Below are positions 1 to 8,031 of a stretch of 64,000 nucleotides of DNA, one piece after another. Origin of the DNA: Microbacteriaceae bacterium VKM Ac-2854 (GTDB lineage Bacteria; Actinomycetota; Actinomycetes; Actinomycetales; Microbacteriaceae). The notes beneath the pieces were generated by a model. That model was not told the DNA's origin and searched no databases. It saw only the letters and a list, made by a program, of their open reading frames with translations. The position numbers and the translations under genes are program-made. The stretch is from NCBI GenBank assembly GCA_013205085.1, contig JABMLH010000003.1:434001-498000 (forward strand), read 5' to 3'. Each line of letters begins with the position of its first letter. Position 1 is the first letter of the stretch.

Positions 1-466
1 ACTGCGGTTCCGGGATGCCGACCTTGCCGAGGATCTCGATCGCCTTCGAGCGCGCCTCCTTCTTCGACATCGGGGTGTGCGCGCGCAGGCCCTCGGCGAT
101 CTGCCAGCCGACCGTGAAGACGGGGTTCAGAGCGGTCGAGGGCTCCTGGAACACCATCGCGACGTCGGTGCCGCGCAGCTCGCGCAGCCGCGGCTGGGAG
201 ACGGAGACGATGTCGTTGTCGGATGCGCCGTCCTTGCTGGAGAGCAGCACGACCCCCGAGGCGGAGGCCGTCTCCGGCAGCAGCCCGAGGATGGTCTTCG
301 CGGTCACGGTCTTGCCGGAACCGGACTCCCCCACGATCGCGAGCACCTCGCCGCGATTCACGGTGAGACTGACGTCGTCGACGGCTTTCACCGCGCCGCG
401 GTCGCTCGCGAAGGCGACCCGCAGGTTCCGGATGTCGACGATCGGCTTGGCATCGGTGGCAGTCAT
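1..466 (-). CDS. Peptide ABC transporter ATP-binding protein (partial, 3' end outside window)
   Basis: The N-terminal 155 or so codons of an oligopeptide/dipeptide (DppD/OppD-type) ABC ATPase are present; the C-terminus lies beyond the window edge. The Walker A motif GESGSGKT sits near residues 42-49, and the Q-loop stretch VFQEPSTALNPVFTVG is the form usual for peptide-family ATPases. The ATG at 466 overlaps the stop of the upstream permease (ATGA), so the two are translationally coupled. The protein should act at the cytoplasmic membrane, hydrolysing ATP to drive solute uptake with the two permeases and the lipoprotein encoded just upstream. The ABC signature and Walker B are not visible here. 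Substrate cannot be told from sequence; peptides, nickel and sugar oligomers are all known for this family. Confidence 0.92.
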   Translation of the reverse strand, partial: MTATDAKPIVDIRNLRVAFASDRGAVKAVDDVSLTVNRGEVLAIVGESGSGKTVTAKTILGLLPETASASGVVLLSSKDGASDNDIVSVSQPRLRELRGTDVAMVFQEPSTALNPVFTVGWQIAEGLRAHTPMSKKEARSKAIEILGKVGIPEPQ

Positions 467-1536
467 CGCACGTCCTCCACTCGGCTCGAATTGTCGCCCG
501 GCTCTTCCAATCCGTCGGTGACCAGCGCTCCGCCGGGCACGACCGAGGTGGCCGCCACGTCGCCCGCGCCGGCGGCCACAGCACGCCGACCGCGCAGCCG
601 CGGATCCGCGAGGTCGTTCAGGCTCTCGCCCACCAACGTGATGCCCAGCACCACGAGCACGATCGCGAGGCCCGGGAACAGCGAGGTCCACCAGATGCCG
701 CTGGTGACATCCGACAGCGCCTTGTTCAGGTCGTAGCCCCACTCCGCGGCCGAGCTCGGCTCGATGCCGAAACCGAGGAAGCCCAGACCCGCGAGGGTCA
801 GGATCGCCTCGGAGGCGTTCAGCGTGAAGATCAGCGGCAGCGTGCGTGTGGCGTTGCGCAGCACGTGCCGGAACATGATCCGCGCCGTGGACGCTCCGAC
901 GACCTTCGCCGCCTCGACGTAGGCCTCGCTCTTGATCCGCACCGTCTCGGCGCGGATCACGCGGAAGTACTGCGGGATGTAGACGACGGTGATCGAGATC
1001 GCCGCCGCGAAGACGCCGCCCCACATGCTGGACTGGCCGCCCGAGATCACGATCGACATCACGATCGCCAGCAGCAGCGTCGGGAAGGCGTAGACCGCGT
1101 CGCAGATCACAACCAGCACGCGGTCGAGCCAGCCGCCGAGGTAGCCGGAGACCAGACCGAGGAAGACGCCGAGGAAGATCGAGAGGATCACGGCGACGAC
1201 GATCACGGCGAACGCGGTCTGCGCGCCCCAGAGCACGCGCGAGAGCACGTCGTAGCCGCCGACGGTGGTACCGAGGAGGTGCTCGCCGCTCGGAGCCTGC
1301 TGGGCGCCGAAGGCGACGCCGTCGGAGCGCAGCTGCGCGAAACCGTACGGCGCGATCAGTGGAGCGAAAGCGGTGACCAGGAGGAAGACGCCGGTGATGA
1401 TCAGGCCGGTCACGAGCATCCCGCGCTGCACACCGACGCTCTGGCGGAGCTGGTGCACCACGGGCAGCTTGGCGAAGAAGCTGCCGCGGGCGGGGGTGAC
1501 CACGCTGGTCCCCGGGGTGGGCTGGAGGGTGGACAT
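463..1536 (-). CDS. Peptide ABC transporter permease, DppC type
   Basis: This 357-aa integral membrane protein has the DppC/OppC layout: a cytoplasmic N-terminal tail, a first transmembrane helix near residues 40-60 (GLIITGVFLLVTAFAPL), a periplasmic loop mentioning the family hallmark HLLGTT, then a block of five helices with the coupling (EAA-like) segment around EAAKVVGASTARIMFRHVLRN. It forms the heterodimeric membrane channel with the DppB-type permease. It follows that gene with no gap (start at 1536 immediately after its stop) and overlaps the ATPase start by 4 bp, showing a single operon. The C-terminal 40 residues after DPRLRGRR are a low-complexity Ala/Gly/Val tail, longer than is common. 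Confidence 0.93.
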   Translation of the reverse strand: MSTLQPTPGTSVVTPARGSFFAKLPVVHQLRQSVGVQRGMLVTGLIITGVFLLVTAFAPLIAPYGFAQLRSDGVAFGAQQAPSGEHLLGTTVGGYDVLSRVLWGAQTAFAVIVVAVILSIFLGVFLGLVSGYLGGWLDRVLVVICDAVYAFPTLLLAIVMSIVISGGQSSMWGGVFAAAISITVVYIPQYFRVIRAETVRIKSEAYVEAAKVVGASTARIMFRHVLRNATRTLPLIFTLNASEAILTLAGLGFLGFGIEPSSAAEWGYDLNKALSDVTSGIWWTSLFPGLAIVLVVLGITLVGESLNDLADPRLRGRRAVAAGAGDVAATSVVPGGALVTDGLEEPGDNSSRVEDVR

Positions 1537-2616
1537 TCAGTACCTCACTCGCGGGTCGATGAGTGCCGCGATGACGTCGACGATGAAGTTGGTCAGGGCG
1601 ACGATCACGGCGAGCAGGGCGACGATGCCCTGGACCGCCACGAAGTCGCGTGCCTGCAGGTACTCGCCGAGTTGGAAGCCGAGGCCCTTCCACTCGAACG
1701 TCGTCTCGGTCAGGATCGCGCCACCCAGCAGCAGGGCGATCTGCAGGCCGATGACCGTGATGATCGGGATCAGTGCCGGGCGGTAGGCGTGCTTGCGCAC
1801 GAGCCGGAACTCGCTGACACCGCGCGAGCGCGCCGCATCGACGTAGTCGGTGCCGAGCGTGCCGATCACATTGGTGCGCACGAGGCGGAGGAAGATGCCG
1901 GCGGTGAGCAGGCCGAGCGCGATCGCGGGCAGCACCGCGTGCGAGAGGACGTCGCCGACGGCGGCGCCGTCGCCGGTCTGAATCGCGTCGATGAGGTAGA
2001 TGCCGGTCTTGTTCTCGAGGAACTGCAGCTGCAGTTCGGTGCCCGTGGTGGCGCGTCCGGCGACCGGGAACCACTTCAGCCAGACCGAGAAGATCAGCTT
2101 CAGCAGCAGCCCGGCGAAGAAGACGGGGGTGGCGTAGCAGAGGATGGCGAAGATGCGCAGCACCGCATCCTGACCCTTGTCGCGGAAGTACGCGGCGACC
2201 ATGCCGAGCGGGATGCCCACGATGAACGCCACGACCAGGGCGTAGAAGACGAGCTCGAAGGTGGCCGTGCCGTAGGTGAACAGCACCTCGGTGACCGGAC
2301 GGTTGTCGCTGATCGTGGTACCGAAGTTGCCGGTGAGCAGCTGACCGAGGTATTCGCCGTACTGGATCAGGAGAGGCCGGTCATAGCCGGCGGCGTGCAC
2401 GCGCTCGGCGAGTTGGTCGGCCGTGAGTCGCCCGCCGAGGGCGGCGGTGATCGGGTCACCGGTCGCCCGCATCAGCAGGAACACCAGGGTGACCAGGATG
2501 AAGACGGTCGGGATGATCAGCAGGAAGCGGATCAGGATGTAGCGGCCGAGGCCGCCGCCACCGGACCTGCGGCGCTTCGCGGGCGCCGGCGCGGCGGGAG
2601 TCGTGAGTGTCGACAC
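1537..2616 (-). CDS. Peptide ABC transporter permease, DppB type
   Basis: A 359-aa DppB/OppB-type permease. I chose the GTG at 2616 (protein beginning VSTLTTPAAP) because it has a ribosome binding site GAAAGG a few bases upstream. An ATG 26 codons earlier would put an arginine-rich, non-conserved tail on the protein and run through the hairpin at 2667-2704. The first helix (ILIRFLLIIPTVFILVTLVFLLM) and the following GDP are typical of the family. The coupling segment around DYVDAARSRGVSEFRLVRKHAYRPALIP near the C-terminus contacts the ATPase, and the protein ends with the family-typical IDPRVRY. It pairs with the DppC-type protein encoded immediately downstream. Confidence 0.93.
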   Translation of the reverse strand: MSTLTTPAAPAPAKRRRSGGGGLGRYILIRFLLIIPTVFILVTLVFLLMRATGDPITAALGGRLTADQLAERVHAAGYDRPLLIQYGEYLGQLLTGNFGTTISDNRPVTEVLFTYGTATFELVFYALVVAFIVGIPLGMVAAYFRDKGQDAVLRIFAILCYATPVFFAGLLLKLIFSVWLKWFPVAGRATTGTELQLQFLENKTGIYLIDAIQTGDGAAVGDVLSHAVLPAIALGLLTAGIFLRLVRTNVIGTLGTDYVDAARSRGVSEFRLVRKHAYRPALIPIITVIGLQIALLLGGAILTETTFEWKGLGFQLGEYLQARDFVAVQGIVALLAVIVALTNFIVDVIAALIDPRVRY

Positions 2617-2666
2617 TGCGTGCCTTTCGAGGGCTGTCTTGTCGGGTCGTTCGGGTCGAGCAGAGC

Positions 2667-2704
2667 GGGAGCCGGTGCGCATCCTGCGATGCACACCGGC
2701 TCCC
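2667..2704 (-). other. Intercistronic hairpin between binding-protein and permease genes
   Basis: A long inverted repeat (arms GGGAGCCGGTGYGCAT and complement, loop of about 6 bases) lies between the lipoprotein stop and the permease start. There is no T-run after it. Hairpins at this place in solute-binding-protein operons commonly act as leaky terminators or 3'-end stabilisers that keep binding-protein mRNA in excess over the permease message. That role is inferred here. Confidence 0.7.
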
Positions 2705-2712
2705 GGGTGGTA

Positions 2713-4350
2713 CTAGCCCTTGGCCAGCGCTCCGTAGCGGAACTTGAAGGACGCGTCGAGCGTGTCCTCCGCACCGGTCACAGTCGTGCCGACGATCGCG
2801 ACCTGCGAGCCCTGCAGATACGGGATGGTGGACAACTGGGCGGCCACCTTGTCCTGGATCTCCTCGATCAGCGCGGTCCGGGCGGCCGGGTCGACCGTGG
2901 AGACCTGCTCCGCGATCAGGGCCTGCACCTCGGCGTCGTCGTAGTGGTTGCCCAGGAAGTTCTCCTTGACGAAGAACGGCGACAGGTAGTTGTCGGCGTC
3001 CGAGTAATCCGGGAACCAGCCCAGCTGGTACTCGGGGTAGACGTCCGTCGTGCGGTCCTTCGAGTACTGCACCCACTCGGTGGTCTGCAGGTTCACGGTG
3101 AACAGGCCGCTGGACTCGAGCTGGTCCTTGATCAGCGCGTACTCGTCACCCGATGACGGGCCGTAGTGGTCGTTCGAGTACTGCAGGTTCAAGGTGACCG
3201 GGGTGGTCACACCGGCCGCGTCGAGCGTCGCCTTCGCCTTGTCGGCATCCGGTGCACCGTTGCCGTCGCCGTACAGCGACTTCAGCGATTCGGTCGCGCC
3301 GGTCAGGCCGTCCGGAACGTAGGAGTACAGCGGGGTGTAGGTGCCCTTGTAGACCTGGTCGGCGATCTCGTCGCGGTCGATCAGGTCGGCCGCAGCCTGG
3401 CGGACGGCGAGCGCCTTGGCCGCGTCGGCCTCGGGGGTCGTCGCACCGAAGGGCTGCGTGTCGAAGTTGAAGACGATGTAGCGGATCTCGCCGCCGGGGC
3501 CGTCGACCACCTTGACGGAGTCGTTGCCGCGGAGATCCTCGATGTCGGTCGCCGAGAGGCTGCGGAACGCGACGTCGATGTTGCCCTCCTGGATGTCCAG
3601 CTTGAGGTTGCTGGCGTCCGCGTAGTACTTGACGTTGACCGTCTCGGTCTTCGCCGCGCCCAGCACCCCGGCGTAGTCGGCGTAGGCCTTGTACTGGATC
3701 AGGTTGTTGAAGTCGTAGTTCGCGATCGTGTACTGGCCGGCGAAGGCGTCGGCGTCCACGATCTCCTTGTCGGTGGTGAGCGAATCGGCCGAGAAGACCT
3801 CCTCGTCCACGATCGGGCCCGCGGGGCTGGCCAGGATCTGCGCGAAGGTCTGGTCGTTCTCCGACTTCAGCGTGAAGACCACGGTGGTGTCGTCGGGGGC
3901 CGCGACGCTGTCGAGGTTGGCCAGCAGCGAGGACGGGCCGTTCTCATCCGCGATCGCGAGCTGGCGATCGAAGGTGAACTTCACGTCCGAGGAGGTGAGG
4001 TCGTGACCGTTGGCCCACTTCAGATCGGGCTTGAGGGTGACCGTGTACTCGGTGGGGCTGGTGAACTCGGCCGACTCGGCGATGTCGGGTTCGACATCGG
4101 GGCTGCCGTAGGGGGTGTTCATCAGGAACGGGAACACCTGGTTCATAACGGCGAAGGAGCCGTTGTCGTACGAGCCCGCCGGGTCGAGCACCGTGATCTT
4201 GTCGGTGGTGCCGATGGTCAGGGTGCCGCCGCCGGCGCTGTCGCCGGAGGACGAACCTCCGCCGGAGCAGCCGGCGAGCACCAGCGCAGCAGCGCTGATG
4301 CCGGCGACGGCGAAGAGCGCGCGCTTGCCTCGAGTGGTTGCGGATGTCAT
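2713..4350 (-). CDS. Peptide ABC transporter substrate-binding lipoprotein
   Basis: A 545-aa family-5 (DppA/OppA-like) extracytoplasmic solute-binding protein. The ATG at 4350 is preceded by GGAAGAGG and gives a clean lipoprotein signal: basic n-region (TTRGKR), hydrophobic stretch, and lipobox LAGC with the lipidated Cys at residue 28, followed by a Gly/Ser linker. The mature part has the family pattern (LDPAGSYDNGSFAVMNQVFPFLM; ESAEFTSPTEYTVTLKPDLKWANGHDLTSSDVKFTFDR). It is anchored to the outer face of the membrane and hands substrate to the permease pair encoded downstream. It is the first gene of the operon and is separated from the permeases by a hairpin that probably sets its higher expression. 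Confidence 0.95.
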   Translation of the reverse strand: MTSATTRGKRALFAVAGISAAALVLAGCSGGGSSSGDSAGGGTLTIGTTDKITVLDPAGSYDNGSFAVMNQVFPFLMNTPYGSPDVEPDIAESAEFTSPTEYTVTLKPDLKWANGHDLTSSDVKFTFDRQLAIADENGPSSLLANLDSVAAPDDTTVVFTLKSENDQTFAQILASPAGPIVDEEVFSADSLTTDKEIVDADAFAGQYTIANYDFNNLIQYKAYADYAGVLGAAKTETVNVKYYADASNLKLDIQEGNIDVAFRSLSATDIEDLRGNDSVKVVDGPGGEIRYIVFNFDTQPFGATTPEADAAKALAVRQAAADLIDRDEIADQVYKGTYTPLYSYVPDGLTGATESLKSLYGDGNGAPDADKAKATLDAAGVTTPVTLNLQYSNDHYGPSSGDEYALIKDQLESSGLFTVNLQTTEWVQYSKDRTTDVYPEYQLGWFPDYSDADNYLSPFFVKENFLGNHYDDAEVQALIAEQVSTVDPAARTALIEEIQDKVAAQLSTIPYLQGSQVAIVGTTVTGAEDTLDASFKFRYGALAKG

Positions 4351-4672
4351 ATCCGTCGACCTCTTCCTGTCAGGGATTCGGATGCGGCGATCAGGTCGGA
4401 GACGCAAGGATTCATCGCGTGCACGACTCTGAGCGCTCGCATTGCTGTCTGACAGGTCTAACACAGTGCCGGTCCGCTACTGCGTGAGCCCTTCTCACCT
4501 CGCGAAATCTTCACGCGTTCGCAACACTCCGCGCGCCCGCCGAGGCCCGAGCACCCGCCGCGCGGATCGAGCCCTCGCGCGAACAGCGGCTGAGCCGGGG
4601 TTCGGAACGGGATACCGTTCGCAACCCTTCCTCAACCGCCGTTCGTGCCGAGTGATCCCCGATGCGCGCCGA
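4351..4672. other. Intergenic region upstream of the peptide transporter operon
   Basis: About 320 bases without a convincing gene, between the start of the binding-protein gene and the end of dnaG (both minus strand). It must hold the transporter promoter. A short perfect inverted repeat CTGTC-T-GACAG at 4445-4455 is a possible regulator site. I see no clear -10/-35 pair and no tRNA. The part next to dnaG presumably carries the dnaG terminator, but no strong hairpin is evident. Confidence 0.5.
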
Positions 4673-6598
4673 TCACTCCGAGCGCAGTTCGCGGCGACGC
4701 TGCTCCAAGACGATGATTCCGCCTTGCAGAGTGCGCACGACCTCCGGATCCTCCGCGCGTCGGAGCGAAGCGACCAGGGCCGCGTGCTCGCGGAGGATGT
4801 CGCGCTCGATCAGAGAATGGATGATGCCACGCACGTACGCCGTGAGTTTTGCTTCGTCCTCGGTCGGCAGCGGCACCACGGCGAGTTGCAGCACCAGATT
4901 CACGAACGGCTGCGGCACCATCTCCGCCACGCGTTGCGCGAAGTCGGGCTGCATCGCGTGCGACAAGTTGGCGTCGATGGACTGCCGAACGATCTCGAGG
5001 GTCTCGTTGGTGACCGCCGCGCTGAGGGCGCGATCGAGGAGCTTCTGCCCGAGCAGCTGCGGGAACTGCAGCATCGCCGACAGCGCCTCGGTCTCGATCC
5101 GAGTGACGACATCGGTCGGCAGGTCCTCGAGCCGCGCACGCGGTCCGTCCGCGGGAGCTGCGTGAGCCGGACCGCCTCGCTCATCGTCCCGCTCGTCCGG
5201 TTCGGGTCGGCGCTGCGCGGCCGTCGAGTCGTCGTGATGCCGCGTGGCGTTCGCCGCGCGCATCGACGCGGATCTGACGGCAGCGGTGACCTCGTCCATG
5301 TCGAGTCCGAGCATCTTCGCCAATCGACGGGTGTACTCGGGCCGCAGAGCCTCATCCGGGATCTCCGCGACGAGCGGCGCCGCGACGCGCAGCGCAGCCA
5401 CTTGGCCTTCTGCGTTCGTGAGCGTGTACTGCGACAGTCGTTGCCGGATCGCGAACTCGTACATCGGCTTACGCTCATCGATGAGACGCCGAACGGCGTC
5501 ATCACCCCGATTGATCCGCAGATCGCAGGGGTCGAGCCCGTCGGGCGCGACGGCGACGAAGGTCTGGGCCGAGAACGTGTCGCGAGCCGACGAGGACTGA
5601 GTCGTTTCGAAAGCGCGGAGCGCCGCTTTCTGACCGGCCGTATCGGGGTCGAAGGTGAACACCACCTCGGCTGCGCCGGAGGTGTCGCCCAGGACCCGGC
5701 GAACGATCCGGACGTGATCCGTGCCGAAGGCGGTGCCGCAGGTGGCGACCGCCGTGGTCACCCCCGCGAGGTGGCAGGCCATCACATCGGTGTAGCCCTC
5801 GACGACGACGACCTGGTGCGCGCGGGAGATGTCGCGCTTGGCGAGATCCAGCCCATAGAGCACCTGCGCCTTGTGGTACACGGGCGTCTCAGGCGTGTTC
5901 AGATACTTCGGGCCCTTGTCGTCCTCCAGGAGCCGGCGTGCGCCGAAGCCGACGGTCGCACCCGTGACGTCGCGGATGGGCCACACCAGCCGCCCGCGGA
6001 AGCGATCGTAGATGCCGCCGCGATCGTTCGAGGAGACGAGTCCGGAGAGCTTCAGCTCCTCCTCCGTGAAGCCGCGACCTTTGAGGTGCTTGAGCAACTC
6101 GTCCCAGCTGTTGGGCGCGAAGCCGACGCCGAAGCGATCGGCGGCGGCCTTGTCGAAGCCGCGCTCGCCGAGGAACTGCCGCCCGATGTCGGCCCCCGGC
6201 GTCGCGAGCTGCGCACGGAAGAACTCCTCCGCCGCTTGATTCGCGGCGATGATCCGCGCCCGGTTGCCGCGCTCCTCCTTCGGCGCATCGCCGTCTTCGT
6301 AGTGCAGCGTGTAGCCGATCTTGGCGGCGAGCCGCTCGACCGTCTCGCTGAAGCTCGAGTGGTCCATCTTCATGATGAAGCTGTAGACGTCGCCCGATTC
6401 CTGGCAGCCGAAGCAGTGGTAGAACCCCGCCTGGGGTCGCACGTGGAAGCTCGGGCTGCGCTCGTCGTGGAAGGGACACAGGCCCTTCATCGAGCCGATT
6501 CCGGCCGACTTCAACGTGACGTAGTCGCCCACGATGTCGGCGATATTGGTGCGCGCCTTGACCTCTTCGACGTCACTCTGCTTGATCCGGCCTGGCAC
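4673..6598 (-). CDS. dnaG: DNA primase DnaG
   Basis: A 641-aa bacterial primase that makes RNA primers for lagging-strand synthesis. The N-terminal CHC2 zinc finger has its ligands at C41, H44, C62 and C65 (CPFHDE ... YHCFGCQ). The RNA-polymerase core follows (FRGRLVWPIRDVTGATVGFGAR), then the TOPRIM domain with the metal-binding glutamate in VEGYTDVM and the DPD motif in TFDPDTAGQKAA. The C-terminal 200 residues are the helicase-binding region, with a low-complexity linker around the DERDDERGG stretch. Length is normal for actinobacteria. In related genomes I would expect dgt directly upstream; here accessory genes separate the two. The ATG start MPGRIKQSDVEEVK matches the usual N-terminus. 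Confidence 0.98.
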   Translation of the reverse strand: MPGRIKQSDVEEVKARTNIADIVGDYVTLKSAGIGSMKGLCPFHDERSPSFHVRPQAGFYHCFGCQESGDVYSFIMKMDHSSFSETVERLAAKIGYTLHYEDGDAPKEERGNRARIIAANQAAEEFFRAQLATPGADIGRQFLGERGFDKAAADRFGVGFAPNSWDELLKHLKGRGFTEEELKLSGLVSSNDRGGIYDRFRGRLVWPIRDVTGATVGFGARRLLEDDKGPKYLNTPETPVYHKAQVLYGLDLAKRDISRAHQVVVVEGYTDVMACHLAGVTTAVATCGTAFGTDHVRIVRRVLGDTSGAAEVVFTFDPDTAGQKAALRAFETTQSSSARDTFSAQTFVAVAPDGLDPCDLRINRGDDAVRRLIDERKPMYEFAIRQRLSQYTLTNAEGQVAALRVAAPLVAEIPDEALRPEYTRRLAKMLGLDMDEVTAAVRSASMRAANATRHHDDSTAAQRRPEPDERDDERGGPAHAAPADGPRARLEDLPTDVVTRIETEALSAMLQFPQLLGQKLLDRALSAAVTNETLEIVRQSIDANLSHAMQPDFAQRVAEMVPQPFVNLVLQLAVVPLPTEDEAKLTAYVRGIIHSLIERDILREHAALVASLRRAEDPEVVRTLQGGIIVLEQRRRELRSE

Positions 6599-6687
6599 CG
6601 GTTCAGTCTACGGGCGAGCTACCGACCGAAGACGGAGTGCGCGGAACTCGCAACCCCGTTGACCCTGTGGAGGAGTCGACGTAGTGT

Positions 6688-6719
6688 GTAAGACGTCACT
6701 TACGTAAGGGATTACTTAC
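6688..6719. promoter_or_regulatory. Tandem ArsR-type operator overlapping the ribosome binding site
   Basis: Two abutting 16-bp boxes, GTAAGACGTCACTTAC and GTAAGGGATTACTTAC, each with arms GTAAG and CTTAC around six bases. The second ends at the base before the ATG at 6720 and contains the only plausible ribosome binding site (AAGGG). Position and symmetry fit an autoregulatory operator for the ArsR-family protein encoded immediately downstream. The sequence pattern is seen directly; the regulator-site pairing is inferred. Confidence 0.8.
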
Positions 6720-7079
6720 ATGCCCGACTCGCTCAGCCTCGCTTTCGGCGCCCTCGCCGATCCGACCCGGCGCGACATCCTGACCCGGCTCCGCTCGGGT
6801 CCGGTCACCGTGAGCGAGCTCGCCGCGAACTACACGATGAGCCGGCCCGCCGTGTCGCAGCACCTCAAGGTGCTCGAGGCCGCCGGGCTGATCGCCCGCT
6901 CGCAGCGCGCGCAGTGGCGTGAGTGCGCGCTCGAAGAGGGCGGGCTCGACGACGCTACGCGCTGGCTGGAGCAGCAGCGGATCGAATGGTCCGACCGCCT
7001 CGACCGGCTCGCTGGTCACCTCGCTGAACAACCGAATTCCACGAAGCACGTACCGAATACGGAAGTAGGAGAACGATGA
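6720..7079 (+). CDS. ArsR-family winged-helix transcriptional regulator
   Basis: A 119-aa regulator of the metal-independent ArsR subgroup. The winged helix covers roughly residues 5-85: FGALADPTRRDILTRL, then SELAANYTMSRPAVSQHLKVLEAAGLI as the helix-turn-helix, and RSQRAQWRECAL in the wing. No cysteine metal site is present. Residues 85-105 (LEQQRIEWSDRLDRLAGHL) match the C-terminal helix often found where such a regulator is encoded with an SRPBCC protein. The start abuts a tandem inverted repeat that is probably its own operator. Its stop overlaps the next gene by 4 bp. It likely represses the three-gene operon, with an unknown ligand. Confidence 0.92.
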   Translation: MPDSLSLAFGALADPTRRDILTRLRSGPVTVSELAANYTMSRPAVSQHLKVLEAAGLIARSQRAQWRECALEEGGLDDATRWLEQQRIEWSDRLDRLAGHLAEQPNSTKHVPNTEVGER

Positions 7080-7537
7080 TCGACACCAACAAGGGCTTCA
7101 CCCTCACCCGACTGCTGGACGCGACCCCGGAGGCGATCTGGTCCGCCTGGACCGAGGAGGATCAGCTCGCGCAGTGGTGGCACCCGCGCGGAGCCCACAC
7201 GCCCCGCGAATCCGTCCGCGCCGACGTGCGCGTCGGCGGCAGCTACACCTACACGATGGTGGATGAGGCCTCCGGCAACGAGGTCGTCACCGGCGGCGTG
7301 TACCGCGAGGTCACCCCGATCACGAAGCTCGCCTTCACCTGGGGCGAACCGGATGCCGACCCCGACGACTCCCCGCTCGCCACGGTCACCATCGAACCGC
7401 TCGGTGAACTGACCCGCCTCACCTTCGACCTCCGCGGTGTCGACGGCAGCAAGGGCGACGCCTTTATGTACGACGGCTGGGAGAGCGCCCTCGACGTGCT
7501 GGTCGACCACCTCGGCCAGGCGGAGGTGTTCGGATGA
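7076..7537 (+). CDS. SRPBCC / AHSA1-domain protein
   Basis: A 153-aa START-fold (SRPBCC, Aha1-like) protein. Recognisable family features are the N-terminal RLLDATPEAIWSAWTEEDQLAQWW, the central VRVGGSYTYTMVD, and the C-terminal GWESALDVLVDHL helix. Members have a hydrophobic ligand cavity and are often encoded directly after an ArsR-type regulator, as here; the biochemical function of this subgroup is generally unknown. ATGA overlaps join it to both neighbours, so the three genes form one transcript. A role in stress or small-molecule response is possible but not shown by sequence. Confidence 0.88.
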   Translation: MIDTNKGFTLTRLLDATPEAIWSAWTEEDQLAQWWHPRGAHTPRESVRADVRVGGSYTYTMVDEASGNEVVTGGVYREVTPITKLAFTWGEPDADPDDSPLATVTIEPLGELTRLTFDLRGVDGSKGDAFMYDGWESALDVLVDHLGQAEVFG

Positions 7538-8022
7538 ACCGCGAGCAGATCCTGACGCTGCTGAACGAGGATCCGTTCGCGCAGGACCTACTGCATTCGC
7601 ACATCCCCGCCCGGCTCGCCTACGTCGCACTCGACGGCACGCCGCGCGCGATCCCGATCGCGTACCAGTGGAACGGCGCATCGTTCATCCTCGCGACGCC
7701 CGATATCGCACCGAAGGTGAAAGCGCTGCAGGCGAACCCCGCCGTCGCGCTGACGATCGACACCGACACCCAGCCGCCCGTCGTCCTGCTCGTGCGCGGT
7801 ACCGCCGCGGTGACCTTCGTGGACGGCGTGGTCCCGGAATTCTTCGAGGCCAACCGGCGGATGATCCCCGCGGAGGCGTGGGACGGCTTCGAGCAGCAGG
7901 TCACCGCGCTGTACGACCGGATGGCCCGCATCGAGATCACGCCGACGTGGGCGAAGGTGCTCGACTTCCAGACCCGTGCGCCGGAGACGGTGATGAAGCT
8001 GGCGGCAGCGAAGGGGATGTAG
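7534..8022 (+). CDS. Pyridoxamine 5'-phosphate oxidase-family (flavin-binding split-barrel) protein
   Basis: A 162-aa split-barrel protein of the PPOX superfamily. The pattern HIPARLAYVALDGTPRAIPIAYQWNG, followed by FILATPDIAPKVKALQANPAVALTIDTD, is typical of the small actinobacterial members that bind FMN, F420 or heme. The cofactor cannot be decided from this sequence. It overlaps the SRPBCC gene by 4 bp and is the last gene of the ArsR operon. It probably acts as a cytoplasmic oxidoreductase whose expression is under control of the ArsR protein. Confidence 0.87.
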   Translation: MNREQILTLLNEDPFAQDLLHSHIPARLAYVALDGTPRAIPIAYQWNGASFILATPDIAPKVKALQANPAVALTIDTDTQPPVVLLVRGTAAVTFVDGVVPEFFEANRRMIPAEAWDGFEQQVTALYDRMARIEITPTWAKVLDFQTRAPETVMKLAAAKGM

Positions 8023-8031
8023 GGCCTTCGA

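Noticed and set aside
865-3156. Long open frame antisense to the peptide permeases and binding protein.
   Set aside because: His/Asp/Glu/Arg-rich composition and overlap with three well-supported genes show it is a high-GC mirror frame.
4465-4672. A tRNA gene near the dnaG end.
   Set aside because: I looked for T-arm and acceptor patterns here and in other gaps and found no cloverleaf.
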